From positions 1 to 64,000 of the forward strand of contig JBEIOK010000001.1 in assembly GCA_040377605.1 (NCBI GenBank): a stretch of 64,000 nucleotides of DNA. Direction: 5' to 3'. This stretch comes from Solimonas sp040377605. GTDB taxonomy: Bacteria > Pseudomonadota > Gammaproteobacteria > Nevskiales > Nevskiaceae. Position 1 is the first letter of the stretch. Every line of letters begins with the position of its first letter. Positions 25,084 through 34,191 of the stretch are shown here, in pieces. The position numbers and the translations under genes are program-made. The notes below the pieces were generated by a model that worked only from the letters and a program-made list of their open reading frames with translations, did not search any database and was not told the DNA's origin.

Positions 25084-25947
25084 ATGAAGATTCCCGCGGG
25101 GCTGCAACCGCTGATCGAGGAAGGCATCGTCGACGCGGTGCTGCGCCAGCTCAAGAGCGGCAAGGAAGCCTCCGTCTTTCTCGTGCGCTGCGGTTCCCAT
25201 ACGCGGTGTGCCAAGGTCTACAAGGCCGCAGAGCACCGCGGCTTCCACCGGCTCGCCGAGTATCAGGAAGGACGCAAGGCGCGCGGCAGTCGCGATGCGC
25301 GCGCCATGGGTCGGCGCGGACGTCACGGCCGCGAGGTGCAGGAAGCCGAGTGGAAGAACGCCGAGATCGAGGCGCTGTATCGCCTGGTGGACGCGGGCGT
25401 GCGCGTGCCCCAGCCCTATGGCGTCTACTCTGGCGTGCTGCTGATGGAGCTGGTGCACGATGAGCACGGGGAGCCCGCCCCCCGGCTCAATGATGTCGAT
25501 TTCACGGCCGAGCAGGCCCTGCGCTGGCATGCCTTCATGATCGAGCAGGTCGTACGCATGCTCTGTGCCGGGCTGATTCACGGTGATCTGTCCGAGTACA
25601 ACGTGTTGATCGACGTGGCCGGTCCGGTCGTCATCGACCTGCCGCAAGCCGTCAACGCCGCCGGCAACAACAATGCGTTCCGCATGCTCGAACGCGATGT
25701 CAACAATCTGCGTGCCACCTTCGGCCGAGCCGCCCCCGAACTGCTCGACACCGAGTACGCGCACGAGATCTGGGCGCGGTACCAGGCCAGCGAACTGACC
25801 CCGGAAACACCGCTCACCGGCCGCTTCGTCCACGAGGCGCGCACCGCCGACGTCGACGCCGTGCTCGATCAGATCGAGGAAGCCCGTCGGGAAGCCGAAG
25901 CTCGCCAACGCGGGCGCGAAGCGGCCGAGGCCGCTGACGGCGGCTGA
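25084..25947 (+). CDS. RIO-family atypical serine kinase
   Basis: This 287-residue RIO1-like kinase has the flexible P-loop GKEASVF, lysine in AKVYK, the catalytic loop HGDLSEYNVL and the metal-binding IDLPQAV motif. An Arg/Gly insert (about residues 62-82, RKARGSRDARAMGRRGRHGR) lies in the N-lobe. Bacterial RIO kinases resemble archaeal/eukaryotic ribosome-maturation kinases; in pseudomonads a similar protein (PA4780 type) is found. The tiny lysine-rich partner genes upstream raise the possibility of a ribosome- or RNA-linked role. Confidence 0.85.
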   Translation: MKIPAGLQPLIEEGIVDAVLRQLKSGKEASVFLVRCGSHTRCAKVYKAAEHRGFHRLAEYQEGRKARGSRDARAMGRRGRHGREVQEAEWKNAEIEALYRLVDAGVRVPQPYGVYSGVLLMELVHDEHGEPAPRLNDVDFTAEQALRWHAFMIEQVVRMLCAGLIHGDLSEYNVLIDVAGPVVIDLPQAVNAAGNNNAFRMLERDVNNLRATFGRAAPELLDTEYAHEIWARYQASELTPETPLTGRFVHEARTADVDAVLDQIEEARREAEARQRGREAAEAADGG

Positions 25948-25990
25948 GGCGCCCGTGGCATGCTGCGCTCCGCAACCCTGGAGCCCGAGC

Positions 25991-27007
25991 ATGCGACAGA
26001 TCTTCATCGCCGCCACCGGCGGCCCCGATCAACTGGTGATCCGCGAGGCGCCGGACCCGACCCCCGCCCCCAATACCCTGCGTGTGCGGGTACGCGCAGC
26101 CGGCATCAACTTCGCCGACATCATGGCGCGTCAGGGCCTGTATCCCGACGCGCCGAAGCTGCCCTGCGTCGTGGGCTACGAGGTCTCGGGTCTTGTCGAC
26201 GCCGTCGGGGACGGCGTCGAGCCCACGTGGCTTGGCCGCGAGGTCTTCGGGCTGACCCGCTTCGGCGGCTACGCGGATGTCGTCGTCGTGCCCGCCAACC
26301 AGCTATTCGAGAAGCCGGATACGCTGACCCACGAGCAGGCCGCCGCAATCCCGGTGAACTATCTGACCGCGTGGCAACTGCTCGTCGTCATGGGCGCGTT
26401 GAGCCGCAATGACACCGTGCTGATCCACAACGCCGGTGGTGGCGTGGGCCTGGCGGCCATCGACATCGCCCGTCACATCGGCGCCCGCATCATCGGCACC
26501 GCCAGCAGCAGCAAGCATGCGTTTCTTGAACAGCGCGGCGCGCACGCGCTGATCGACTACCGCACCCAGGACTGGACCGCGGAAGTGCAGCGGCTGACCG
26601 CAGGCCGCGGCGTCGAACTGATCACCGATCCGATGGGCGGCCATCACTGGAAGCTGAGCTATGCCGCGCTGCGCAGCACCGGGCGGCTCGGCATGTTCGG
26701 CATCTCCGGTGCCACGCAGTCGAAACTGTTCGGCCCGCTGCGCCTGCTGCCGCTCGCCGCTGGCATGCCGTTCTTCCACCCGATTCCGCTGATGAACCTC
26801 AACAAGTCCGTGTTCGGCGTCAACATGGGCCACCTGTGGCATGAAACCGACAAGATCCGACGCTGGATGGAAACGCTGCTGCAGGGCGTCGCCGACGGCT
26901 GGGTGCGCCCGCATGTCGACCGGACGTTTTCCTTCGCCGACGCCGGCGCCGCGCAGGGCTACATGGAAGCGCGCCGCAATATCGGCAAGGTCATCCTGAC
27001 GCCGTAG
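25991..27007 (+). CDS. Medium-chain dehydrogenase/reductase, quinone oxidoreductase/VAT1-like
   Basis: This 338-residue MDR has the GINFADIMARQGLY N-terminal signature, a VGYEVSG segment and the NAD(P)H loop HNAGGGVGLAA. The zinc ligands of alcohol dehydrogenases are absent, as usual in quinone reductases. The C-terminal half with HLWHETDKIRRWM resembles the VAT1/synaptic-vesicle-protein-like branch. It probably reduces quinones or enones with NADPH. ATG 25991 is used because the conserved protein starts there. Confidence 0.8.
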   Translation: MRQIFIAATGGPDQLVIREAPDPTPAPNTLRVRVRAAGINFADIMARQGLYPDAPKLPCVVGYEVSGLVDAVGDGVEPTWLGREVFGLTRFGGYADVVVVPANQLFEKPDTLTHEQAAAIPVNYLTAWQLLVVMGALSRNDTVLIHNAGGGVGLAAIDIARHIGARIIGTASSSKHAFLEQRGAHALIDYRTQDWTAEVQRLTAGRGVELITDPMGGHHWKLSYAALRSTGRLGMFGISGATQSKLFGPLRLLPLAAGMPFFHPIPLMNLNKSVFGVNMGHLWHETDKIRRWMETLLQGVADGWVRPHVDRTFSFADAGAAQGYMEARRNIGKVILTP

Positions 27008-27057
27008 TCGCGCCGCATACGAAAACGGACAGGTCGGTCGTGCAGGCCGCGCCCGAC

Positions 27058-27744
27058 TCAGCGCGTGGCGCGTTTCGGGCGACGCACGGCGCGCACCTTG
27101 CCGCTGCCGCCGCCCCCGCAATAGAACAGATCGCGGCCGTCCGACTCCAGGCCGCTGACGCCGATGCCCGCCGGCAGCTCGAGACGCTCGAGCACGGCGC
27201 CACTGGCGGGGTCGATGCGACGCACGTCGCTGTCCTCACCCTCCCAGGTGCCATGCCACAACTCGCCATCCACCCAGGTCACCCCGGTGACGAAGCGGTT
27301 GGACTCGATCGTGCGCAGCACGGCGCCGGTGGCCGGGTCGATCTGCACGATCTTGCGATCGCGGTACTGGCCTACCCACAGGCTGCCCTCGGACCAGGCC
27401 ATGCCGGAATCCCCACCCTGGCCAGGTGCCGGAATCGACGCGACAACCGCGCCGGTCTTCGGGTCGATCTTGTCGATGCGCGACTCGGCGATCTGGTACA
27501 GGTAGGTTCCGTCGTAGGCCGTTCCGGCATCGCCGGGACGAGCCAGCGTCTGCTGCACTGCGCCGCTGTCCGGTGCGAAGGCGATCAGCTGCGTACTGGT
27601 GGCGGCCCAGACCTGGCGACCGTCATGGGTCACGCCGTGGATGCTGGGCGCCCCGTCGAAGGGACCATATTCGCGAACGATCTCGGCGGGGTGCACCGAA
27701 GCGTCCGCTGCCGTCCTGCCCGCCTGCGTCTGAACCTGGGTCAC
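27058..27744 (-). CDS. Beta-propeller repeat protein (YncE/glutamine cyclotransferase-like)
   Basis: This 228-residue protein has about five repeats of strand patterns with recurring IDPxTGAV (for example IDKIDPKTGAVVASI and IVQIDPATGAVLRTI), as in YncE/NHL-like propellers. No signal peptide is seen. No catalytic motif of glutaminyl cyclases was identified, so binding or scaffolding is as likely as enzymatic function. It is followed on the same strand, 51 bases upstream of its start, by the TPR/HTH regulator, suggesting a functional pair. Confidence 0.6.
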   Translation of the reverse strand: MTQVQTQAGRTAADASVHPAEIVREYGPFDGAPSIHGVTHDGRQVWAATSTQLIAFAPDSGAVQQTLARPGDAGTAYDGTYLYQIAESRIDKIDPKTGAVVASIPAPGQGGDSGMAWSEGSLWVGQYRDRKIVQIDPATGAVLRTIESNRFVTGVTWVDGELWHGTWEGEDSDVRRIDPASGAVLERLELPAGIGVSGLESDGRDLFYCGGGGSGKVRAVRRPKRATR

Positions 27745-27795
27745 GATGCTTTCTCCATGATGCGCCTGCGATGAGTGGCGCCCGTGCGGAGCAAT

Positions 27796-29019
27796 CTACG
27801 TGAGCGGCAGCGTAGCCGGGAGTAACAAGATCGTCGTGAATCCGGCCAGCGGTGGCGCCAGCCAGCGCCGTGCGCGCGCACGACCGATGGCCCGCACCTG
27901 CCCGGTTGCCTCCAGTTCCACCAGCGCGCGTTGCACGGTGCGCTGACTCGCCCCGATGGCCAGCGCCAGCGCGGAGGTCGACCAGGCTGCACCATCGGCC
28001 AGCAAGGCCAGCACCGCACCGGACTCACTGTCGACGGGGGGCGCGAGCACCACGACCGCCTGCTGCGATTCGTGCGGGGTCAGCGCGAAGCCGCGCGCGC
28101 TGGCCTCCACGCGGGCCATGGGCGCGATCAGGGCGCGCAAACGGCCGATCTCCACGCGCAGCCGCGCGCGATGGGTCTCGTCAGGCCGACGGATGCGGAA
28201 CGCCCGTGCGATCAGCGCATCCCGCGCAAGATCGCCGGGCCAGGCCTCGGCCAGTGCGCAGACCAGCGTGAACAGCACCGGGCGTCGCATCAGCGGCACC
28301 TTCACCGCACTGGTGCGCAGGCCGCGGCGGCAGGCATCCACCACCAGCGCGCCGGACGCGAACAGGGCCTCGACCTCGTGCAGGCGCAGGGTCCGCGTCT
28401 GGCCGGCGCGGATCGCGCGCGCGGCGGGACGCTCCAGCACGGCCTGCGCCTCGGTGACTTCAGCTTGCAACGCCGGCACGCGTGACTGCCGGGCCGCCGC
28501 TGCCGCCCGGTCCAGCGCCGCGCGCGCAGACGCCGTGCGCAGTGAACGCAATGCGAGTTCTGCCACCGCGAGTTCGGCCAGCGCCCACAAGGACGGCGGC
28601 ACCTCGCGCGGATCCAGCGCGGACAGGATTGCATCCGCCTCGCTCAGTCGCCCGAGCAGCAGCGCGCGACGCACCGCAATCAGGCGGGCGTGACGTGCGT
28701 TGACGTGGTCACTGCGCGCGTCCAGCTCGTCCGCGGCGGCCATCAGTGCGCGCGGTGCGCCGCGCAGATCGCGCAACGCCAGTGCCACTTCGGCCTCGGC
28801 CACGACGCAGCGCGCACGCGATCGCGCCTCGTGGCGACCGAATCCGCGGGCGGCCCGCCGCAGCAGGTCGCGCGCGCGCGACAACTCGCCGAGCTGCGCC
28901 ATGGCGATGCCCCGCAGCGCCAGGGCCGGCGGGTCGTCTCGCAGGCTCACGTGCTTCAGCGCTTCGACCGCGTCGCCCACAGCGAGCGCGCGTGCGGCAG
29001 CGGCGATCAGGGAATCCAT
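27796..29019 (-). CDS. TPR-like / winged-helix transcriptional regulator
   Basis: This 407-residue protein has an N-terminal half of Ala/Arg-rich helical hairpins (TPR-like, about 1-200) and a middle OmpR/BTAD-like winged helix (about 225-315, LARDALIARAFRIRRPDETH). The C-terminal winged helix has WSTSALALAIGASQRTVQRALVELEATG. It seems to be a two-DNA-binding-domain regulator with a protein-interaction module. It lies just upstream of the propeller gene on the same strand, which it may control. Not assigned to a named family. Confidence 0.6.
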   Translation of the reverse strand: MDSLIAAAARALAVGDAVEALKHVSLRDDPPALALRGIAMAQLGELSRARDLLRRAARGFGRHEARSRARCVVAEAEVALALRDLRGAPRALMAAADELDARSDHVNARHARLIAVRRALLLGRLSEADAILSALDPREVPPSLWALAELAVAELALRSLRTASARAALDRAAAAARQSRVPALQAEVTEAQAVLERPAARAIRAGQTRTLRLHEVEALFASGALVVDACRRGLRTSAVKVPLMRRPVLFTLVCALAEAWPGDLARDALIARAFRIRRPDETHRARLRVEIGRLRALIAPMARVEASARGFALTPHESQQAVVVLAPPVDSESGAVLALLADGAAWSTSALALAIGASQRTVQRALVELEATGQVRAIGRARARRWLAPPLAGFTTILLLPATLPLT

Positions 29020-29081
29020 CGCGGTAGCGTACTGCAGCGTCGGGGCTGACCGCCGGGGGCGGGCTTGTCTACACTGCGATC

Positions 29082-29612
29082 ATGATCCGCGACATTCTCC
29101 GCATGGGCGATCCGCGCCTGCTGCAGGTTTCCCGCCCCGTCGAACACTTCGGTACGCCGGCGCTGTTCGCGCTCATCCAGGACCTGCGGGAGACGATGGC
29201 AGCTGCCAACGGCGCTGGCCTTGCCGCACCGCAGATCGGCGTGCCGCTGCGGCTGGTGATCTTCGGCGTCGAGACCAACCCGCGGTATCCGCACGCGGAG
29301 GCGGTGCCATTCACGATTCTGTGCAACCCGGTGCTGACGCCGCTGGGCGACGAACAGGAAGAGGGCTGGGAAGGTTGCCTCAGCGTGCCGGGCCTGCGCG
29401 GCCTGGTGCCGCGCTACACGCGGCTGCGCTACGAGGGGTTCGATGCGCACGGCGTGCCGATCATGCGCGAGGTGTCGGACTTCCATGCGCGCGTCGTCCA
29501 GCACGAGTGCGATCACCTCGACGGCATCCTGTATCCAACGCGGATCCGCGACTTGCGCAGCTTCGGCTTTACCGAAGTGCTGTTTCCGGGTCAGGACCTC
29601 CGGGACGACTGA
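29082..29612 (+). CDS. def: Peptide deformylase
   Basis: This 176-residue protein carries the three hallmark motifs: GAGLAAPQIG, EGCLSVPG (zinc/iron Cys) and QHECDHLDG (two His ligands and catalytic Glu). It removes the formyl group from nascent N-terminal Met. It is not near fmt, so it may be a second deformylase copy. It stands alone, divergent from the regulator at 27796 and convergent with the lipoprotein at 29619. Confidence 0.92.
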   Translation: MIRDILRMGDPRLLQVSRPVEHFGTPALFALIQDLRETMAAANGAGLAAPQIGVPLRLVIFGVETNPRYPHAEAVPFTILCNPVLTPLGDEQEEGWEGCLSVPGLRGLVPRYTRLRYEGFDAHGVPIMREVSDFHARVVQHECDHLDGILYPTRIRDLRSFGFTEVLFPGQDLRDD

Positions 29613-29618
29613 CTCGCC

Positions 29619-30857
29619 TCAGCCCGCGGGCGCCGATGCACAGCGCGAGCCGGGCGGCGGCGTCTTCCAGCGCGGATCATCGATGTCGTACGCCCGCGCG
29701 ACCAGATAGTCCTCGGGATCGCGCAGGTAATCGAGCTCCGGTGGATACTCCAGACCAGCAATCGCGTTGCGCCACTGCAGCTCGTAGGCCGATGCGCCGC
29801 CACCCACCACCGGCGCCCAGGCGTCGTGATGGCTGGGCAGACTGAGTTGGGGCCTGGCGGCATCCACATAGGCCGTCGAATCGCGCAGACCGCTGGTGAG
29901 CATGCCGAAGCCGACGATCGCGCCGACCTGCACGTCCACGCAATCCGGCAGCGCGGCCAGGGCGGCCTGGACGGCCGGACCTGCCGGTTCGTCGTCGCCG
30001 ATCGGACCGGTGGAGTCATGCCACAGCAGGCTGAAGTCACCGACCCTCAGCTGGTAGGCCCAGGTCCCGCCCTCGGGCTGGCCGAGCACCCCGTCGTCGG
30101 TCAGCGACTGCACGAAGCGCAGGGTTTCGCGCGGGTCCGTATTCAGGTTCTGCAGGTAAACCAGCACCTCCGGCACGAACACCAGCGGCAGCCCGCCGGT
30201 CAGCAGGTCCGTGGGATCGACCGCAGAATGCACATGCTGGATCACCTGCACCGGCGGCAGGTCGTCCCAGATGCGGATCGACTGCACCGTGCCGGGGCCG
30301 GGCGCTTCGCGGACACCCAGAATCAGGCAGGGGAATGGCACCTGCGCCGCCAACTGCTGCGCCCGCGCACGGGCGGTCGCGCACACGGTTGCGCCCGCGA
30401 CCAGTGCCGCGCCTGTATTTCCAGCCACATAGCCGGCATCCGCCGCATGGTCGAAATGACCATGGCCGATGAAGATGGCTTCCGGCCGGATCGCGGCCAG
30501 TTCCTCGCGGCCGATGGGCACATAGTCGGCCTGCAGGCCGACCGGTTCCCAGGCGTCGAACAGGAACAGGTGTCCCCCCATCGATGCGATGAAGCTGGAG
30601 ACGCCGACCCACCACAGCTTCACCTGCGCGGGATTCGTCGCGTCCTCGCCGAGAATGCGATCGCGGGCGGCCTGCACTTCGGCACTGACCGCCGACGCCG
30701 CCGGCAGCGGCTGCCAGTCCGCCGCCGCGACATCGCCGACGTTGAGCGACGGCGTGCCGCTGCCGGGCACCGGGGACAGCGGCTGCGAGTCGCCGCAGGC
30801 CGCCAGCGACACCACGGCTGCCAGCATCACCGCCAGCCCGCCGACCTGTTTCGTCAT
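29619..30857 (-). CDS. Metallo-beta-lactamase-fold lipoprotein hydrolase
   Basis: This 412-residue protein has a lipobox (VVSLAAC with Cys21) and an MBL fold. The metal motif is GHGHFDHAADAG (HxHxDH), with later His (LLWHDST) likely completing the site. This UlaG/RomA-like arrangement is seen in lactonases, phosphodiesterases and NAPE-PLD-like enzymes. It follows KstD on the same strand with a hairpin at 30895-30916 between. A role in hydrolysing a lactone or ester in the periplasm is possible but unproven. Confidence 0.75.
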   Translation of the reverse strand: MTKQVGGLAVMLAAVVSLAACGDSQPLSPVPGSGTPSLNVGDVAAADWQPLPAASAVSAEVQAARDRILGEDATNPAQVKLWWVGVSSFIASMGGHLFLFDAWEPVGLQADYVPIGREELAAIRPEAIFIGHGHFDHAADAGYVAGNTGAALVAGATVCATARARAQQLAAQVPFPCLILGVREAPGPGTVQSIRIWDDLPPVQVIQHVHSAVDPTDLLTGGLPLVFVPEVLVYLQNLNTDPRETLRFVQSLTDDGVLGQPEGGTWAYQLRVGDFSLLWHDSTGPIGDDEPAGPAVQAALAALPDCVDVQVGAIVGFGMLTSGLRDSTAYVDAARPQLSLPSHHDAWAPVVGGGASAYELQWRNAIAGLEYPPELDYLRDPEDYLVARAYDIDDPRWKTPPPGSRCASAPAG

Positions 30858-30894
30858 GACACCTCTCCCGATGAACCTGCACCGCGCAAAGACA

Positions 30895-30916
30895 GAAGGC
30901 GCCCATGGGCGCCTTC
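30895..30916 (-). terminator. Perfect palindrome between kstD and MBL gene
   Basis: GAAGGCGCCC and GGGCGCCTTC flank AT as a 22-base perfect palindrome 29 bases after the kstD stop. On the minus strand TGTCTTTGCG follows. It may be a terminator or attenuator for kstD. Confidence 0.55.
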
Positions 30917-30945
30917 CGGACCGCAAGACCGCCTCTTCATCGGCG

Positions 30946-32661
30946 TCAGGCCGCCGCCTTGCCCGATGCCGCCCGGGCCATATCCCGTACCGCAACATAC
31001 CCGAAGGTCATGGCCGGACCCAGCGTCGAACCGGCGCCCGCGTAGGTCGGCCCCATTACCGCCGCCGAGGTATTGCCGGTGGCATACAACCCCGGAATCA
31101 CACTGCCGTCCTCACGCAGCACGCGCGCATCGGGGTCGGTGACCAACCCGCCCTTGGTGCCGATCTCGCCCGGATACATCGGCACCGCGTAGAACGGTGG
31201 CTTCACGATCGGCCCCAGGCAGGTATTGGGCTTGACGCTGGGGTCGCTGTAATAGGTGTCGATCGCCGTCTCGCCCTTGTGGAACTCGAGGTCGACGCCG
31301 GTTTTGGCGTACTCGTTCATCCTCGCCACGGTCTGCAGCAGGTTCGGCGTCTCGACGCCGATCTTTTGTGACAAGGCTTCCAGCGTGTCGGCGCGGTAGT
31401 AGACGCGATCCAGCCAGTCTTTCGGCAGCTTGGCGTCCGGCTCGATCTGGCCCGGCAGGAAGATGCCCATCGGGTACTTGTAGCGGAACGTTGCATCGAA
31501 GATCAGCCAGGCCGGCACGCAGCCGTTGCCCTTGGCGTCATCCGCGTACATCGCATTGCGGAAATCCGGATAGGCCGCGGCCTCGTTGACGAAGCGCTTG
31601 CCCTTCTTGTTGACCGCCACACAGCCGGGCATGCCGCGCTCGACGAACAACGTGATCTGCTGCGCGGCGCCCGGCTTGTTGACCGTTGGCGAGCCCCAGA
31701 CCAGATCCATGTGCTGGAGGGCGGCACCCAGCGCCTGTCCGGCGCGGATCCCGTCGCCGTGATTGATGGGTGGCGCAGCCGTCCACTCGACCTTGGTCGG
31801 CTTGGCCAGATACTGCTCACGCATCTGCGGGTTGGACTCGAAACCGCCGCAGGCCAGCACCACTCCCTGCCGCGCTCGGTAGCGCAGGGCCTTGCCGTTC
31901 TGCCGGACAACCACGCCGGTGACGCGCCCGCCTTCTTCGACCAGCGATTCGAGGCCGGTGTTCAGCTGCAGCGGGATCTGGTGCTGCAGCATCGCGTATC
32001 GCAGCGCCGCCACCATGCCCTGACCGAGGACCTGGCGACGGTCGCGGTGCGTCTTCAGCCGCCAGCCGATGTCGAGCCAGTACTTCAGCACCATCTTCAG
32101 CGTCAGCGCGATCCAGCCCTTGCCGCGCGAGAACAGCGTATGCGCCTCGATCTGGTCCATCGCGATGCGGCCCATCAGCAGCGTACCCTTGAAGGACTCG
32201 CGCTGATGGTTGAACTCGTCGCCCAGCAGCGAGGCGTCAAATGCCGCCGGCTGCATCGAGCGCCAGCCTTCCTTGCCACCCGGGGCCTTGGGATAGTAGT
32301 CCGGGTACTTGGGCACGTTGCCGTACTTCACGCCGAAGGTGTTGGCGAGATAGCGCACCATCTCCGGCGCATGCCGGAGATAGGACTCGATGCGCGCCTG
32401 CGGCACGCTGTCGCCGATCACCGTCTTCAGGTAGGTCAGCGCTTCCTCATAGGAGTCGCTGCCGCCCGTGCGGGCGATATCATCGTTGCAGGGAATCCAG
32501 ATGCCGCCGCCGGACACCGCACTGGTGCCGCCGTACTTGTCGGACTTCTCTACGACCACGGCCCTGAGGCCATGTCCGTGTGCGACCAGTGCCGTGGTCA
32601 TGCCACCGCCGCCGGAGCCGACGACGACGACGTCGTATTCCTGATCCCAACCCTGACTCAT
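30946..32661 (-). CDS. kstD: 3-ketosteroid delta(1)-dehydrogenase
   Basis: This 571-residue flavoprotein has VVVVGSGGGGMTTA (FAD Rossmann, 11-24), YGGTSAVSGGGIWIP, a tyrosine cluster KYPDYYP including Tyr119, the PFYAVPMYPGEIGTKGG segment and the hallmark C-terminus GLYATGNTSAAVMGPTYAGA. Those fit KstD, which introduces the 1(2) double bond in ring A. Tyr119 is at the same number as in characterised KstD1, though alignment was by eye. It is in a run with hsaA-like and divergent kshA-like genes, and downstream is a separate MBL gene. A 3-oxo-delta(4) rather than delta(1) specificity cannot be excluded. Confidence 0.88.
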   Translation of the reverse strand: MSQGWDQEYDVVVVGSGGGGMTTALVAHGHGLRAVVVEKSDKYGGTSAVSGGGIWIPCNDDIARTGGSDSYEEALTYLKTVIGDSVPQARIESYLRHAPEMVRYLANTFGVKYGNVPKYPDYYPKAPGGKEGWRSMQPAAFDASLLGDEFNHQRESFKGTLLMGRIAMDQIEAHTLFSRGKGWIALTLKMVLKYWLDIGWRLKTHRDRRQVLGQGMVAALRYAMLQHQIPLQLNTGLESLVEEGGRVTGVVVRQNGKALRYRARQGVVLACGGFESNPQMREQYLAKPTKVEWTAAPPINHGDGIRAGQALGAALQHMDLVWGSPTVNKPGAAQQITLFVERGMPGCVAVNKKGKRFVNEAAAYPDFRNAMYADDAKGNGCVPAWLIFDATFRYKYPMGIFLPGQIEPDAKLPKDWLDRVYYRADTLEALSQKIGVETPNLLQTVARMNEYAKTGVDLEFHKGETAIDTYYSDPSVKPNTCLGPIVKPPFYAVPMYPGEIGTKGGLVTDPDARVLREDGSVIPGLYATGNTSAAVMGPTYAGAGSTLGPAMTFGYVAVRDMARAASGKAAA

Positions 32662-32683
32662 GCCGCTATCCCCGCTGATGTAG

Positions 32684-32710
32684 AAAAAAACCCGGCCGTG
32701 TAGGCCGGGT
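32684..32710 (-). terminator. Rho-independent terminator after hsaA
   Basis: On the minus strand an eight-base stem ACCCGGCC/GGCCGGGT with loop TACAC is followed by seven T residues. It is located 38 bases beyond the hsaA-like stop and is a textbook intrinsic terminator. Confidence 0.85.
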
Positions 32711-32747
32711 CCTGGACTGAACGTCCACGCTCAGGATCCGCTCGTTC

Positions 32748-33944
32748 TCAGACGAAGTAATCCGTGTTCTCGCGACCCAGCAGCACGCCGCCGTAGTTGC
32801 GGCCGAAGATGTCCGGATTGTTGGCGTAGTGCGCGCGTGCCGACAGGATGTCCATGAAGGAACGCACCAGCGGGAAGTCGGTGAAGATGCCGCGACCGCC
32901 GCAGGCCGAATGCAGCTTGTATGCCTGCTGGCAGCAACGCTCGACCACCAGTGCTGCCTGATAGCGGTACTTCAGGCGCGTCGGCAGATCGACGGCCGGG
33001 CCGCCGCGCGCAGCGCCCATCAGCGCGTCGAAGTTGCGCTTCAGCGTGGTCTGCATCTCGTCGATCGCCACGGCCGCATCCGCCACGGCCATCTGTGCCG
33101 GCACCTGCTCCGAGGTCTTGGCGCCCATATTGCCGGTCCAGTTGCCACCGAACTCGGTGAAGCAGTTCAGCGCGCCCTGCAGACCGCCGATCGCGGCGGT
33201 CGACACGGCACGGACAAAGATCTGGCCGAACGGCAGCTTGTACAGCGGGGCGGTGAATTCATGGCGACCGGGGTTGGTGCCCATGAAACCATCGCTGGAC
33301 TTGTGCGTGCGGTATTCCGGCACGAACACTTCCTTGACGACGATGTCCTTGGACCCGGTGGCCTTCAGGCCCATCGTGTGCCAGGTGTCGACCACTTCGA
33401 AATCGGACTTCGGCAGCAGGAAGGTGCGGTACTCCGGGGGTTGACCTTCGCTGAAGATCAGGCCGCCGAGGAACACCCAGTCGCAATGATCGATGCCGGA
33501 GGAGAAGCCCCAGCGACCGGAGAACATGAAGCCCCCCTCCACCTTCTTGACCTGGCCCTTGGGCATGTAGGTCGAGGCGATCAGCACGGAGTGATCGCCG
33601 CCACCCCAGACGTCTTCCGCCGCCTTGGGGTCGAACAGCGCGATCTGCCAGTTGTGCACGCCCACCACGCCATAGACCCAGGCCGTCGACATGCAGCCTT
33701 CGGCCAGCGCCATCTGAACGTCGTAGAAGACCTGCGGATCCATCTCGTAGCCGCCGTACTTCTTCGGCTTCAGCACTTCGAAGAATCCGGCCGCCTGCAT
33801 GTCGGCAATCGTCTCCTTCGGCAGCATGCGGTCGGCATTGGCCTTGTCCGAGCGCTCGCGCAGCTTGGGTGCGAGATCGCGCGCACGCTGGACGATGATT
33901 TCAGGGGTAACCAGGGCGGTCGTTTTTTGGGCTTGGGCGGGCAC
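32748..33944 (-). CDS. hsaA: HsaA-like flavin-dependent monooxygenase (acyl-CoA dehydrogenase fold)
   Basis: This 398-residue protein of the group D flavin monooxygenase/acyl-CoA-dehydrogenase fold closely matches HsaA in length and layout: helical N-domain with MLPKETIADMQAAGFFEVLK, beta-domain with FSGRWGFSSGIDHCDWVFLG, and a C-domain ending in FGRNYGG. HsaA hydroxylates 3-HSA to 3,4-DHSA using reduced flavin from HsaB, feeding the HsaC-type dioxygenase. HsaB is not seen in the window. GTG at 33944 is chosen because AAGGAG is six bases upstream. It is divergent from the kshA-like gene with shared regulatory space. Confidence 0.85.
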   Translation of the reverse strand: MPAQAQKTTALVTPEIIVQRARDLAPKLRERSDKANADRMLPKETIADMQAAGFFEVLKPKKYGGYEMDPQVFYDVQMALAEGCMSTAWVYGVVGVHNWQIALFDPKAAEDVWGGGDHSVLIASTYMPKGQVKKVEGGFMFSGRWGFSSGIDHCDWVFLGGLIFSEGQPPEYRTFLLPKSDFEVVDTWHTMGLKATGSKDIVVKEVFVPEYRTHKSSDGFMGTNPGRHEFTAPLYKLPFGQIFVRAVSTAAIGGLQGALNCFTEFGGNWTGNMGAKTSEQVPAQMAVADAAVAIDEMQTTLKRNFDALMGAARGGPAVDLPTRLKYRYQAALVVERCCQQAYKLHSACGGRGIFTDFPLVRSFMDILSARAHYANNPDIFGRNYGGVLLGRENTDYFV

Positions 33945-34104
33945 GGCGTTCTCCTTGCCTGTCGCGTTGGGGTGACCGTTTCCGCAGTGCGGCGCAACGG
34001 CTTTTTCAGGTACGGCTTTTTCACAGAAAAGACAGGGTGCAGCATCGTCCAAACTGGTGAGCCATGTCAGCGTCTACAGGGCGGCGGCACTGTCCAGCCA
34101 GGGC

Positions 34105-34122
34105 AGTGAACGGCAGTTCACT
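34105..34122. promoter_or_regulatory. Operator-like inverted repeat
   Basis: AGTGAAC-GGCA-GTTCACT is an 18-base perfect dyad between hsaA and kshA. Its shape fits a dimeric repressor or activator, such as a TetR-type protein. It has no exact second copy that I could find in the window. Confidence 0.45.
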
Positions 34123-34174
34123 CAAACGGGTGATGTAAGCCCCCTGCCCCGTTCCCACACTGGCGCCACAAATC

Positions 34175-34191
34175 GTGGACACGTCGTCCAC
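34175..34191. promoter_or_regulatory. Operator-like inverted repeat
   Basis: GTGGAC-ACGTC-GTCCAC is a 17-base perfect dyad 58 bases before the kshA-like start. It may bind a second regulator, for example the LuxR-type protein encoded at 39515. Confidence 0.4.
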
